Assembly (NCBI GenBank): GCA_037975125.1
Contig: CM075854.1
Location: 65,723,571-65,787,570, forward strand
Source of the DNA: Latrodectus hesperus
Lineage: Eukaryota; Arthropoda; Arachnida; Araneae; Theridiidae
DNA: 64,000 bases
Direction of reading: 5' to 3'
The first letter of the stretch is position 1, and every line of letters starts with the position of its first letter. Position numbers and translations under genes: made by a program. The notes beneath the pieces were generated by a model. That model was given only the letters and a program-made list of their open reading frames with translations. It was not told where the DNA came from and made no database searches. Shown here one piece after another: positions 19,946 through 31,915 of this stretch.

Positions 19946-22907
19946 TCTTTTCATATTAATTTAATGTATTTTCAAAAGTGATTTTATTTATTAATAAAAT
20001 TTAATATTGAAAAACAGAAACGTATTTTTGGTCGCCTACTGGAGGAAAATGTTAAGGTTGAATTTTTCTGACAGTCTAAGCCAGTCTCTAAAAACTGAAT
20101 CTAACATAGGATTGTGAATCACTAATTAATTTATTATGATATTAACTAAATGCTGTTTTAACTTAACTTTAAAAAGGAGTGTATCCGTTTAAAAGGTTGA
20201 ATGAGATATTAGAATACAAAATATAATATATTAGTATAAGATAATAAGAAATCATGGAATTACGACACACACATAATGTCTTCAGTTAAAATTCCATTTT
20301 GAACTAATACGTAGTCAGATTTGAGTTCAGAAAGAGTGAAAACATTATAAAGTCTTTACCTTACATTGTTATATTGACTCTTTATTGGTATAATATTGTG
20401 GGTGGCTCAGTGTTCTATTTCGACAGGCCTTAATACATATTACAAGAGCATTAACTACGCAGCATTTTATCTGAAAAATTTGCAACTTTTTTCCTTACCT
20501 TCGGATTTTGATTGAAATCAAAGTTCCACTGGACGTAATGCACCTACTCATTTTAGACAATGTCCAAATGAACTTTCAATTTTTTTTCTCTGAAATAGCC
20601 ATTCTCTTAATTAATCCTCCATGGATACGCCTGAACACTGATAGGAGGTGATTAGTATGGAAAACAAGCTGTAAATTTGCTTCGCGTTCGACAAGTGAAG
20701 ATACTATGTGTTATCATTCGCCAACAAACATGTAATGCTTCAGCGTTTGGCTACAAATATTACTGATCATTGAGGAGATACTCATCAGATTCTTATCATC
20801 ATCATCTTATAGAATACCGTGTTCCATTTAATACTTTATTAGATAATTCGTTACAGTTAGGAAGAATTAATTTGAATTAGAATTTATGATATAATTATAA
20901 TTTTAAAATATTATGGTCTTATATTTTACTGCTTTACACACATTAAAAATCTATTATTTTTTTTTAGTTTAAGAGGACTCATCTATGTAGAAGATAAGAA
21001 ATTTTGCAGCTTTAAATGCATATAAATCCATAGGTTTTACACCTTCAGACTGCTACGAATGAGAAATTTTTTATTTCTATATAAATATAAGCATTTGCTA
21101 ATTAAAAATAATGTTTCCTAATCAGGATTGTAATAATTTTCATAAATTTGGATTTTAAATAATTCTATTGTTAATTAACTGTTTATCATTTCAGGTTATT
21201 TCAAAGCAACACTTGTTCTAATTATTGCTAATGCAGTTGCTAGTCAAAATTTGCTACTGTATTTACGGAAGATTAAAAGAAAAGAATTCATATTATGGAT
21301 CTGTGTGGACAAATTTTTATAGACTGTTTAAATTTGTTTCAAATTACTGTAATGGATTTTTTTATTGTTAGGTTTTTAAATCCTCAAAATTTTTTAAGCA
21401 TATCTTGAGACTAAATTATTTTACTTAAGTGTTAACTATTAGTATATAAAAGCTGATTGAATAATGTAATTTGTTTTTCAAATTTTAAAATAATCATAAA
21501 AGCATGACTTAATATCATTGGATGATAAAGCTAAAATGTTTACAAAGAAAATGTAATTTTATAATTTTTAGTTATAGTAAACATTTCTTTGGTGTGGTGT
21601 CTTTATTTCTCTCACATAACATAAAAGCATGATTCTTTCTATTAAATGTGCATTCGGTATTTTTTTTCCATAGCAGTGGTAGAAAGTACTGCATAGTAGT
21701 AAAAAAGTGTTTAACTAATATAAAAAAAAATGTATGGTACATGCAGATATAAATTATTTGCGATTGAAACATTTCTCTAAATAAAAATTAGTTTATCATT
21801 AAAAACATTAATGTATCAAGCTTAAAATATTGTTTGATTATCAGTATCATAAAATGAGAGGGAAATAGTACCAGTTCCGAGCTTGACTTCTTCATTTTGT
21901 ACTTTGCTCAACTTCATAAAATGAGTGGATGCATTTTAAAACTTTAGGCTTTGTATAGACAGTCAGAAACTGCGCAATAACCTAATAAGCAACTTTGTCT
22001 TGTACTTGTTAATGGCTCATTTAATGTACCTATAAATTATGACACTTATTGAAATTTTGATTTTAAAAGCATTTATTCTGTTAAAATCATTTTATATTGC
22101 TCATATATTTTCCTTCGGATTACTAATGCAATGTCGACTGTTATCGCAAATAACTTTAATTCAAGCGTAATAGAAACTTTATAATCAGATTATAACTAAA
22201 TCAACTGAATTTTCGTTACTGTTATATTCTAATTTTAGACCATCAAAATCGAAAATTAAACATGTAAGAATACTTAATTTTATCAAATTTGTTGATTTAA
22301 TTTTAAAGTGACAGGAGTTTCGTATGTGAATGTTAACTCATAGTCTTTATAATTTCATGCAAGTTTACAAATTATTCATTGTTGCATGCATATTAAATTC
22401 CCCAGACGTTATTACAAGACACAGCTTTCTTTGAGTAAGGTATAGTTTCCTCAAGAAGACAATCACGCTTAAAAGTATATCAATATATTCTTACTTAAAA
22501 TATTGCATAGAAAATTTACACAATGCATATAAATATGCTCTAATTTTCGGAAAATGAGTGCTTCTGTTAATGCTGATATTTTGCTTGCGAATATTTTCAA
22601 ATCAATTGTCTTGGAGGTATATTCTCATTGATATTTGTTTTTTTTATGATAACCAGTGGCTATGAAGCATTACTTTTTGCACACGAAATCTAATTTGGCG
22701 AGGAATCAGGGAAATTAAATCTAGGAAGCGTGTGTTAAACATTTGGCTACAACTTATGGAATGCTAAAATTATTTTTTTTAATTAATTTATTGCTAAGTA
22801 TATAAACTTCAGTAACATTGGAAATAATTCTACTAAAATAGATAGCAACAGAAAATGATGAATGTAATTACGGTACATATCGTGTAAAGTGATACATATC
22901 GAAATCT
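19946..22907. other. A+T-rich non-coding region
   Basis: About 3 kb with no ORF above 66 codons that resembles a protein, no tandem array and no terminal repeats that I could find. Confidence 0.5.
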
Positions 22908-22918
22908 AACATTTCATC
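22908..22918. repeat. Left target-site duplication of SINE A copy 2
   Basis: AACATTTCATC, repeated exactly at 23095-23105. Confidence 0.88.
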
Positions 22919-23094
22919 GCCGAACTAGTCAGCCGAATGATTAGCGCTCTTGCCTTCAGTTTAACAGTTCGTGGGTTCGAATCCCATTTTGGACATGGAT
23001 GATTGTAGTGGTTCGGAATCAACTTTAAAACCGTAGGTCCCGGTCTAATTAGCCCTCGTGTGCCAAAATGAACGTTGAGCGACAAACAAAACCA
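22919..23094 (+). mobile_element. tRNA-derived SINE (family A), copy 2
   Basis: 176 bases, starting GCCGAACTAGTCAGCCGAAT, with A-box-like sequence and an exact B box GGTTCGAATCC near 22974-22984. The body matches copy 1 (1834-2020) throughout, including GGTCCCGGTCTA, AGCCCTCGTGTG and GTTGAGCGACAAACAAA near the 3' end. The 11-base direct repeat AACATTTCATC on both sides defines the ends exactly. The shared 3' tail GCGACAAACAAA suggests the partner LINE's recognition end, but no matching LINE is in the window. Confidence 0.92.
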
Positions 23095-23105
23095 AACATT
23101 TCATC
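23095..23105. repeat. Right target-site duplication of SINE A copy 2
   Basis: AACATTTCATC, exact copy of 22908-22918. Confidence 0.88.
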
Positions 23106-25454
23106 ATTATTAGCTTAATATTTTTGTAAAAAATTGGTGGGTGCGATTCTCTAAATCAGTGTCATTAGGTTATATTTAAACATATTTCTTCATAATTTAA
23201 ATAAATTTTGAATTATATAAATATCAATACTCTCATACGAATAAATATGTATTTGTTTTATTACGTTAGTAATTTTTTTAGAGATGTAATACCATTATAT
23301 TTAATAAAATTTCTTTCTCTAGTTAGTTATTCGAAAAATATTTGAAATCTATGTGTAATGAAATCTCTTTAACTAGAGATTTGTACAAATGTATCTCATT
23401 ACTTTCGAATTGACGAAAGATAAACAAATTTTAAAAAATGTATATTTTAATTTATTTACTTCATTACTTTAAGACTTTGCTTATTGAAAGGCATCAAGAT
23501 TTGCAATTTCACAAGGAAGGATAAAAATGCATGCTTCAATGTATTTACAGCATGAGCAGTTCCAATTTTTTTATTATACCTATATCTTCTTAGAGATAAA
23601 TAGAAATAATTAATCATATTCGTAAATTATTGTTGAATGTTAGAGTTCTAGTTAAATTATTTTAGTTCATTATATAATCATAATGTTTGTTACTCGGTAG
23701 TCTCTCGACTGAGTGAAACAAATTTCTTAAATGGTGATCAAGTGTTCAATATATATGATTTGTATTGTAGTATCCTCCACCTTTTTTCTTCCTGTCACAT
23801 CAGAACATTTATGTTGATTGATAAGATTGCTTTTCTTTGAATGTAATTTTTGATGAATTTGTTTACTTTCCCTCTGGCTTTGTTTTCTTAGCAATATACA
23901 AAGTCAAGTGATAAGATCGACACCTATATTGAAGTTCCTCTCTAATTATAGTTATAACTCGAGGCAAGGATTTTCTAAGAATATTAATAGGCTCGTGGCC
24001 ACACCCAGTACGTAAGCAACCCTATGTGACGTTGCTACCTTCAAGATACACTAGAAATTTTTTCATTTCTAGACACTCGCAACCAATTTTGAAAATTGTT
24101 ATATATTTTTTCATGCCAATCAAAATTCATTTACTGCTACTAATTTGCACAAAATGAAGCTTATGATTTGGTAATATATAATTGCGCCTTTTTAAGCATA
24201 GATAATAAGATTAAGCATGTACTTCCAATAAATTTTTGATTGTCAGCTATTGAACACAAGTAATGGTATACTGAAAACTAGTTTAGCATGGGCTTTACAA
24301 TGTTTTGCATGCGAAAAATCTATTTTTCCATGGTATTTAATTTCTGTTTATTCATACATATTTTAAATTTCCGTTATAGGATTCTGGTGACATATTTTTT
24401 ATGAGATTTCTAAACATTAGCTATTTAATCACGATCATGAATTACGATCATATGACAAGGTTGACGCATGAGCAAGCACCTCCTATCCAAGATTCAAACT
24501 GTACACAAACATGCGGAACAAATGATGTTTTTCAAAGGATAACTTTTATTTTTAAGCATATTTTACATATATTTAACTCGGAAATGCGGATAATTGTAAA
24601 AATTGTTGATTGCACTTTTTTATGGTAAATATATTTCAGAAAAATTGAGGAACAAGTGCAATGATATAGGAATTAAATTGCACTCCTGTCAGATACGACT
24701 TGCATCGTTTTCTTATCAATGAACAATTTCGTTATTTTATTCGTAATGGTTTCCAATCCTTCAAAGATCTTGCGGCAGCTAGATCCGATCCATGACACCG
24801 TGAACCCTAGGGAAATCGAGTATAAAAAGCGATATGCAAATATCAATTATTTAGGTATTATTGGTTGATAGTAGTTTGGATTGAATGGATAGAGAGATTT
24901 GCTATATACCATGCCACTGTCACATAGTGTAAATTGGAATTAATTTGATCGGACCTATAATTTAAATTGGGCGGAGAACAAACGAGCGTGTTGATCAGAT
25001 ACACTGTATAAGCTGTCAGATGAGAGCCTTCCTGATGCATCTATACGTGACTGATGTAGGTAAAACGTTATCTGACGTCATAGATACTTTAAACCAAAGA
25101 GAATTTGCTTGTATTCTGCTTCCATTCCATTTGTATTCAATTAATGGAATTTATTATATTAATAGTAAATTTCAAATTTTTATATAAAATATTTGCAATT
25201 ATATATATATATATATAAACTGTTCATTTCAACGCAATAGCATTATGTATTTAAAGATAATATTTATATGAAAGTTTGGCTTTATTTTTCATATTTCTTA
25301 ATATTATATCGTTATATACAGTCTATATAAATTTTATATTTTCTGTAATAGTATTTTGAAAGGTTTTAGCAAACACATGTGAAATTGCTTTGCTTATTTG
25401 ACTTCTTTTACACTTATCGAAATAAGATCTGTCTTTAGAGTCCTCAAGCCACTG
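23106..25454. other. Non-coding region
   Basis: A+T-rich. A patch at 24750-25080 is G+C-richer and contains TATAAAA at about 24821-24827 followed by ATGCAAAT near 24835, but no transcript can be proposed. A short (TA)n lies at 25201-25218. Confidence 0.5.
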
Positions 25455-26130
25455 ACTTTAATAGTGCCCCTCTTGATTGGACGGATGGACAAACACAAAC
25501 TCGAGGTACCCGGGTGTACAGTCCACTCATGTAATCTTCGTCGTACAGTAGCTGCAGATATCACCTTACCAATGGACGCTGTAACCATAGATGTCACACG
25601 TGTGGAGGTCGCTCTGCGATTCCACTTGGCTAATATCACAATATATTGATCTTTCGCGGGGCTTGTAGCCCTTGGGCGACCGGCTATGATCTTTCGGACA
25701 ACTGTCTGGTTTGGAATTGTTTCCATAAACTAGAAATTACGTAATGATGAACGCCGAAGAAAACGGCAACATCTAAGATCGAATGCCTTGCTTCAATGCG
25801 CACCACAGCACGCTCTCAGCTACAGCACAGCCAGCTCTCAGAATCTTCCATTCATCGTCTGGAAGTCTAAGAAACTCGTACTGTTTTCAAAGCATACGTA
25901 AGTTTTAAACACCTATATCAGCATTTACCAACATTTTCTGTAACCATTTATAAAGCTGTTATCTTATAAGACTGCCCTTTTTGCATATTTCTTGTTATGA
26001 AAGTGCGATTGGCTGTTACCTAACATATTTGCATACTTGCATCTACCTCTGCAGTGATTTGCATCCTCTTTAATTCTTATTGGCTTCCAGAAATTAGCAT
26101 TTTTCTCTCCGTGCTTAACTTTTGGAAGTG
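25455..26130 (-). mobile_element. Tc1-like DNA transposon, copy 3, 5' part only
   Basis: Minus-strand copy of the first 40% of the element at 948-2696. It starts at the left terminal repeat (26130 leftward, CACTTCCAAAAGTTAAGCAC) and runs through the subterminal region into the helix-turn-helix part of the transposase (PRATSPAKDQYIVILAKWNR near 25680-25620, TSMVTASIGKVISAATVRRR near 25590-25530). It breaks off near 25455 in the sequence before the first catalytic Asp. The outer terminal bases have decayed (AAATACA in place of AGTGTA). Confidence 0.88.
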
Positions 26131-26588
26131 AAATACATACATTATATATGTATATATAGTTTGTCAGAAAAATGTGTATAGCATTTTTTCAAGTATCGGC
26201 AAAATCTGGATTGATATTCATTTAAGGATGAATTCATATTTTGCTGATATACTAGTTTTATTCATGAAACATTTATTCTTATCAATTAAAAATAATGAAA
26301 ATAATTGCATATTAACATATGAGAATAAAAGTAATTTTAAAGACGCGCGTTTCTAGAAGTTTCAGTTAATAATATATTTGCGCGTCGAGTGTGCCACAAA
26401 GTTTTCATTACTATTTATTTCGGTGATTAAAACATTATTCACAAATTTCAGCATAATTATATACAATTAGAAGAATGAAAAATATTCAGTTTTTAAGTGG
26501 TGCGTATTCACCATACTTTATTATGAGCTGATTCATATTCAATAAAATTTGCCAAGTCCAATAAACATTTGCCTTAAGAACCTTCAAT
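26131..26588. other. A+T-rich spacer
   Basis: No supported gene. A small inverted repeat GACGCGC/GCGCGTC lies at 26342-26348 and 26380-26386. Confidence 0.45.
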
Positions 26589-26857
26589 ACAATGAATCTC
26601 AACGGTTTATTTCTGTCGCTTAGTTTTTTAACGCTTTCAAAATTTGGGGGCAAAGATAAGTCTAAAAGCTTTTTTACTCATATAAGTGTAAACTATAGTT
26701 TATAATAATTATTTTGAACCTAACATGATGTAATATGTTCTACAAAAACAACAGTAAGTTTATTATTTAATTCGTAATAAAAAAAAGCATTTTTACTATA
26801 TACATTTTAAATATTTGGTGGCACATAAATTTGCCGCAGCACAGTGGTTGAGAAATG
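26589..26857. mobile_element. hAT-like non-autonomous element, copy A
   Basis: Begins near TCTCAAC and ends CAGTGGTTGAGAA, an inverted pair typical of hAT termini (CAG..TTCTCAA). The body aligns with 28087-28363 through blocks such as ATGATGTAATATGT, ACAAAAACAACA and a GGCACA...TTGCCG..ACACAGTGG end. No coding content. No 8-base target duplication is visible. Confidence 0.55.
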
Positions 26858-27494
26858 TTCTACGACATAATAATCTTCTACAATATCAAAGATAATACAG
26901 TTTGCTACAATCCGCTTATGTATATTTTTTTAAAGATAATATTTACTGAATTAAAATACTCGTTTTCTGGCACGCGCGCGCGCATCTGAAAAAGCTATGG
27001 AATAATCTGAAAGATATAGATTCAAATGATTTAAAATAACCATTTGCAAAAAAAAAAAAAACTTTCTTTTCAGATCTTAAAAAAATGATTCTTTCAAATT
27101 AGAGATGCTTTCATTTAAAGATGTCTTGTGATTAACAAGTCTGCATAATAAGATTTAATGCAGAAAGAGGCGATCCGAAAACCACACATTTTTGAACATA
27201 ACTGCAAATCAGAAGTAATTAATATTCACATTATTTCAACTTCACTGACGATTTTTGCACTATTCTGTAGTATGGTGAAAATCCTCACAGGTCACGTGGG
27301 TGACTGGGGTTCGATTTTCCAGTACGAAGGTTTGAAAATGGAATCTATGGTTCTGCTATTCAAGTTAAATGTGTGTACTTAATAACTTATTAGATTCATG
27401 TGCAATACAGACGATCATGCGTTTTACTATACCTTGATTTAAATTTTCATTAAAGATAGTATTCACTGAACTAATAAAATATTCCTGTCATGCG
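26858..27494. other. A+T-rich spacer with a short CG run
   Basis: Contains ACGCGCGCGCGCA at 26972-26984, remarkable in such A+T-rich DNA. A B-box-like GGTTCGATTTTCC near 27308-27320 has no A box in front of it. Confidence 0.45.
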
Positions 27495-27568
27495 GCCTCC
27501 TTTGCGCAATTGATCAGCACGCTCGGCTGTTAAGCGAAAAGTTGGTGGTTCTAGCCCATCCGGGGGCA
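27495..27568 (+). pseudogene. tRNA-Asn(GTT)-like sequence, degenerate
   Basis: 74 bases that follow a tRNA-Asn closely: acceptor 5' strand GCCTCCT, D-arm GCGCAATTGATCAGCAC, anticodon loop CTGTTAA with GTT at 27529-27531, T-arm GGTGG...CCATC and 3' strand CGGGGGC. Several stem pairs are broken: a T-C pair closing the acceptor, G-G and C-A in the anticodon stem, GG to GA in the D loop, and TTCG changed to TTCT in the T loop. No run of T follows to stop polymerase III. It is a tRNA pseudogene or the head of a tRNA-derived SINE. Confidence 0.75.
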
Positions 27569-28086
27569 TGTTGAAATTTCGAATCATTCTCAGTTACGAA
27601 GTATGTAACTGTTAAACTTCGTTCTCACTCTCCTGAGGAAAAATGCTGAAGTTCATATTTTCTGTTTCACAAAAGTATTAAGTTTTTCCATAGAATAAGT
27701 TTGTTGGAAAAGCCAAATACACTAAAAATTTTCTAAATCAAAATAAGTATTCTTTATGTATGCCTAGTAAACAGTATTCGTGTTTGAAAATTCAAACAAT
27801 GGAGATCATTTGATAATAAAGTATATCATTCACATGTCTAATTGAAAAGGGAAAATTCTTTTAAAATACTTTAGTGTCTTCATTTAAATGTATTATATGC
27901 ATGAGAAATCGATACATGTTTTGTTTTAATGTGGATTGAGACGATCAAATCGATACATTGAACAATACTGTTAAAAACTCCACTTTAAAGAATTAATATG
28001 CTTTATTTCAACATAGTTCACATCTTTAGTAGTGCTCAGTAGTATAGGGATAAGTATCGCCTGTCACTAGAGAGAGCGGGGAACAA
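27569..28086. other. A+T-rich spacer
   Basis: Nothing recognised; the first 80 bases could be a SINE body behind the tRNA-like sequence, but no second copy is in the window. Confidence 0.4.
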
Positions 28087-28363
28087 CAGTGTTTCTCAAA
28101 CTTTTTTTTGTCATTTCACTCTTTTAACTATTTCAAACTTTGGCGACACAAAGAAAAATATAAGTTCAAAATATGTTTATGAGAGTGTATTGAATAATTC
28201 ATGATAATTGTGTTTTGGATGTAGAATGATGTAATATGTATTACAAAAACAACACAGTACGTTTATTACTTTACTTGGTAATAACAATTTATAATATTTA
28301 CTACATACATTTCTAAAATTTATCGGCACACCTAATTGCCGTGACACAGTGGTTGAGAATCTG
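28087..28363. mobile_element. hAT-like non-autonomous element, copy B
   Basis: Starts CAGTGTTTCTCAAAC and ends GTGGTTGAGAATCTG, an imperfect inverted pair with the CAG outer bases of hAT elements. It aligns with 26589-26857 in the same orientation. Too short to encode a transposase. Confidence 0.6.
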
Positions 28364-28569
28364 TCTTAATAGTTTGGCAAATAAAAGAGACTTGTTGGAT
28401 TATGGAGTCATAATGTCTGAATCTAGCTTGTGTGTTTAGAAAAAAGACAACTAGTCTAGAAATTAACTTCCTCTCCATAGTTTTCTTCAAATCACTTGTT
28501 AGTACTAAAAGCTACCGAACTATTTTGAATTATCTGCACGTTTATCACTTTTCAATATACAGATTATAA

Positions 28570-29300
28570 TGGCTTCGGGCGCTTTTTGATTAAAAAATTC
28601 ATATGAGCATTATATATCCTAGATGTTTAATAATCTCTTGATAAATGTTATCCGGGTCTAGGCTTTGTTTCAATTTTTGGAAATCAATAACTGTTTTTAG
28701 TTTCAAAAAGTGAAAATCTTTACTAAAAATCGCTCTTCCAGTTCTCATAGCCCTATGTAAGTTCTTGATCAATTTTATCAATCAGCTTTTTTGTCTCTTG
28801 AGTTCACGACTCGAGCGCTGTTTAAGAGCAAAACATCTCAAAAGAATTTTACATAACCTTGTCATTGGTCAAAGACTTTCCCTTAAAAATACTTGGTACA
28901 CTCTTTGAAGAAGGGGGTCCTCATGTTTCAGTTTATTTTCAAATTTAAAAACCTTAGCTCTTCATCTTAAAAAAATTGTATTGCTCACCTCTAGGTATCT
29001 AAATATTGTGTGGCCACTGAAAATTTTCTGGTACACAAATATGGCAAAGAGGCATCTAAATTTATTTCTCTATAACTTATTGTGTGTGTGGACTGTTGAA
29101 AAGAACCTGTAAATTATGCTGGTAAACCTTCCAATTGGCTTTTTGGTTTTTAAAAAAATCCAGTTATTCCTGAAATAGTATTTAGGTTTTCTCCCAAACA
29201 TAGAATGAAGGGATAATACGGTGTCTAGAGCCAGAGGATTATAATTTTTTTCAATTATCTGCAAACCTCATCTGCAATTTCACATGAGACAGAAGTCAAA
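28570..29300 (-). pseudogene. Possible decayed coding sequence of unknown origin
   Basis: On the minus strand one frame is unusually open from about 29264 to 28599, about 220 codons with only a few stops. It carries protein-like stretches such as KNYNPLALDTVLSLHSMFGR near 29250, KLKHEDPLLQRVYQVFLRES near 28925 and IDFQKLKQSLDPDNIYQEII near 28670. The two longest open parts share a frame exactly (483 bases apart). I recognise no family. It could be a processed pseudogene or an old transposon gene; it could also be chance. Confidence 0.3.
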
Positions 29301-29380
29301 TTTTAATGGTTCCGAGATGAATCTAAATATCAACACTAACCATTTCAGCTCTACTACCAGACGTAAGGTCATTGATCATT

Positions 29381-29701
29381 TCAAATGTTAAGTATTCTTG
29401 ATGTCAAATAAAATACAACCAGTATTACGTATAGTTTAGGTAATAATTTCAAGTAATAACCAGGGAAGTCAAATGTAACTAAATCATAAACACGGTTTGC
29501 TTCAACAAACATAAAACATGTGACCCTAAGGCTGTGTGGAATTGCACCGATCATCACTCGCGATATGTCGTGCGCGATTACTTGAGGATCACGCGTAAAA
29601 TACATCTGACTGAATGAAGTCATTAATGTCGTAGTTACGTCAGAAAATGGGTGGAGCACACGACAATTTTGGATTTTAAGCAGGTTTGAAATGTCTGTCA
29701 A
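29381..29701 (-). CDS. Unrecognised 106-codon ORF
   Basis: An ATG-started minus-strand ORF in a locally G+C-richer island (about 29510-29680). The protein has a soluble N-terminal half (CRVLHPFSDVTTTLMTSFSQ) and a hydrophobic C-terminal segment (PKLYVILVVFYLTSRI). No splice sites or homologue are evident. It may be a fragment of an unrecognised mobile element rather than a gene. Confidence 0.2.
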   Translation of the reverse strand: MTDISNLLKIQNCRVLHPFSDVTTTLMTSFSQMYFTRDPQVIAHDISRVMIGAIPHSLRVTCFMFVEANRVYDLVTFDFPGYYLKLLPKLYVILVVFYLTSRILNI

Positions 29702-31164
29702 CGTTACGCGCAGAATTCATTGGAACTTCCAACCACAAGAGTTGTTAAATTATACCTCATGCTAGAAATTTAAAATTACCTCTATGAATATTTGATAATT
29801 CCTTCTCTTTACTTTTTTGAAAATTTGTAATTTGTTTCCATTTCAATTTTTTTAAAAACAAATTTATTTGTAATTTACACATTTTTGTGCTCTTCAGTTC
29901 AGTAATTTTATTTAATTTATATATACCACCAATTCATTTGGGACTCTAAAGGCAGTTCTTATTTCGATTGGTACCAAAGAATCCTAATAAAGAAATTTCC
30001 CATTTGTTTGCTGAAACATGTCAAAAGACTTGCAGGAAATATATAATTTATATTGACTGATAAAAATAAAGTCAAATTTTCATAAAATTAAATATTTACT
30101 TTAAATGCATTATGCAGTTGCTTTGAAACTATTCACAATTTTAATTGTTTATTCGAATATTTGATATTATAAAAAGTTGAAATATATTGTATTCTATTTA
30201 CCATTAACTTAATAAATTCTATTGAAGAAAATTTATCTTTATTGATGTTTATACTGTTGAGAATGGTGATGCAGTTGCTTAAATGTGTTGTGCTGAGAAA
30301 AATATTTGTAGGCAATGAAAAATAAGTTATCAAGATTTAAGAGTCGAGATCGGAAATACAATTAGATTACAAGCAAATTTTCTCATTGGTTTAATACATC
30401 TATGACGAGCAATAAATGATTTAGCTTTTTTGGAACAAAAGATCTAAATTCACTTCATCTGTTTGTGCATTTATTTATTTCGAATGACTACTGAAGGATT
30501 TGTGAAGTAATATTTTATATGCCATGCATATTATACGTACAGAAATAACCTGCAGTATACTTCAGATTTGTCAAGCTATTTCACATGAATACGAAACAGG
30601 AAAAAAGAGAAAGACTTGTAATATTAGCATTTAAACATGGTGTTATCATTTTTTATTAAGTGATGAGAAACATTTTTTAATTGAATACAGTGAGCTATTT
30701 TCTCTTTGTGTAGTATTTACATTCGCAAAATCTTTGAAATTTTAGAGATTTTGACGCTATATTTTGTAAAAATTTAAGTATCTTTTTATGTTGTAAGGAA
30801 AAATTCATTTAAATTTTAAGGTTTTTTGTGGATTTTCATTAAAAACAAGGATTTTGAAATGTAATTTGATGAATTTTTCATAGCGGTAATGGCTTCTTTC
30901 GTTGTTAGATAATAACATCCACAATCGTTATACTCTACAACTGAATAATAAAGATTTTTCTCAAAATTCAAACTATACGACAGTAAAATTTCATCTCATG
31001 TTAAAGAATTCCATATTTCATTGAATAAAAAATAGTTCTAATATCATTAGAATTAAGACTTAAAATGTGACTGAATAAATAAAATATGAAAACTCTTTAA
31101 GGACGTAATTTATTCTCATGATTAATAAGTAGTAATGCACTTGATAACAATGACGATAAAACTT
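29702..31164. other. A+T-rich non-coding region
   Basis: No supported feature in about 1.4 kb. Confidence 0.5.
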
Positions 31165-31427
31165 TAATAATGAAATATGTCATTTACAGAGAATATTTTA
31201 TCAAAATTGATAAATTACATGTTTGTATTTTATACAAAATTGATTATTTTACGACTAGTTTCCTCAGCGATATAGAATTACTCTAATGTAAACTATGTAC
31301 AAAAAAATTTCTATAAGTAGATGTTATTACAACAGTATGCTTCCCTGTACCTAGCTCTGAGTTGGGCTCTACCAGTTAGATAAAAGCAGTCGGATGGAGT
31401 CTTCATGACGAAGCAGGGATCATAATA
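31165..31427. repeat. Tandem duplication, unit 1
   Basis: 263 bases starting TAATAATGAAATAT and repeated immediately at 31428. The two units share long identical runs (for example TTTTACGACTAGTTTC, AGATGTTATTACAACAG and TTGGGCTCTACCAGTTAG). Unit 1 has an extra segment of about 28 bases near 31390-31416. Confidence 0.9.
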
Positions 31428-31666
31428 TAATAATGAAATATTATATTATGTCATTTACAGAGAAAATTTTATCAAAATTGATAATTACATGTTTGTATTT
31501 TATACAAAATTGATTATTTTACGACTAGTTTCGTCAGCGATATAGAATTACTCTAATGTAAATTATGTACAAAAACATTTTCTATAAGTAGATGTTATTA
31601 CAACAGTATGCTTCCCTGTACCTAGCTCTGAGTTGGGCTCTACCAGTTAGATAAAAGCAGGGATCA
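31428..31666. repeat. Tandem duplication, unit 2
   Basis: Second unit, about 239 bases. Relative to unit 1 it has an insertion TATATTATG-like near its start, making a near-palindrome across the junction (31422-31449). It merges on the right into the minus-strand SINE. Confidence 0.88.
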
Positions 31667-31862
31667 AGCAGAAAATGCCCAATATTAGCCTGCCACTCGC
31701 AGTGATATCGTATGACGTAAAGGACATGGCGATCACGACATGTTTAACCTGCCGCATCCGATTTTATCGAGCACGATGGATTTTCGTTTAAGCCGGAATT
31801 CGAATTCACTACCATCCGATAATAAGAACGATACCCAAGCCTTTTAGGCCATTGCAGCCAAT
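31600..31862 (-). mobile_element. tRNA-derived SINE-like element (family C), minus strand
   Basis: Read from 31862 leftward: an A-box-like TGGCTGCAATGG (31860-31849) and a B-box-like ATTCGAATTCC (31805-31795), about 50 bases apart as in a tRNA, then a G+C-richer body (TCCTTTACGTCATACGATAT around 31725-31705) and a block CCCTGCTTTTATCTAACTGG near 31660-31640 that is also present in the upstream tandem unit. The left end is uncertain, and no target duplication could be fixed. Confidence 0.6.
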
Positions 31863-31915
31863 TAAAAATAGTTGTGGTAATTAATATAAAAAAATTCGAA
31901 CTTATCTACTTCGCA

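Noticed and set aside
24750..24850. TATAAAA with an octamer-like ATGCAAAT, candidate promoter
   Set aside because: Both motifs are easy to find in A+T-rich DNA and no coding exon or transcript start follows.
27290..27330. B-box-like GGTTCGATTTTCC, possible SINE
   Set aside because: No A box upstream, no repeat partner and no tail.
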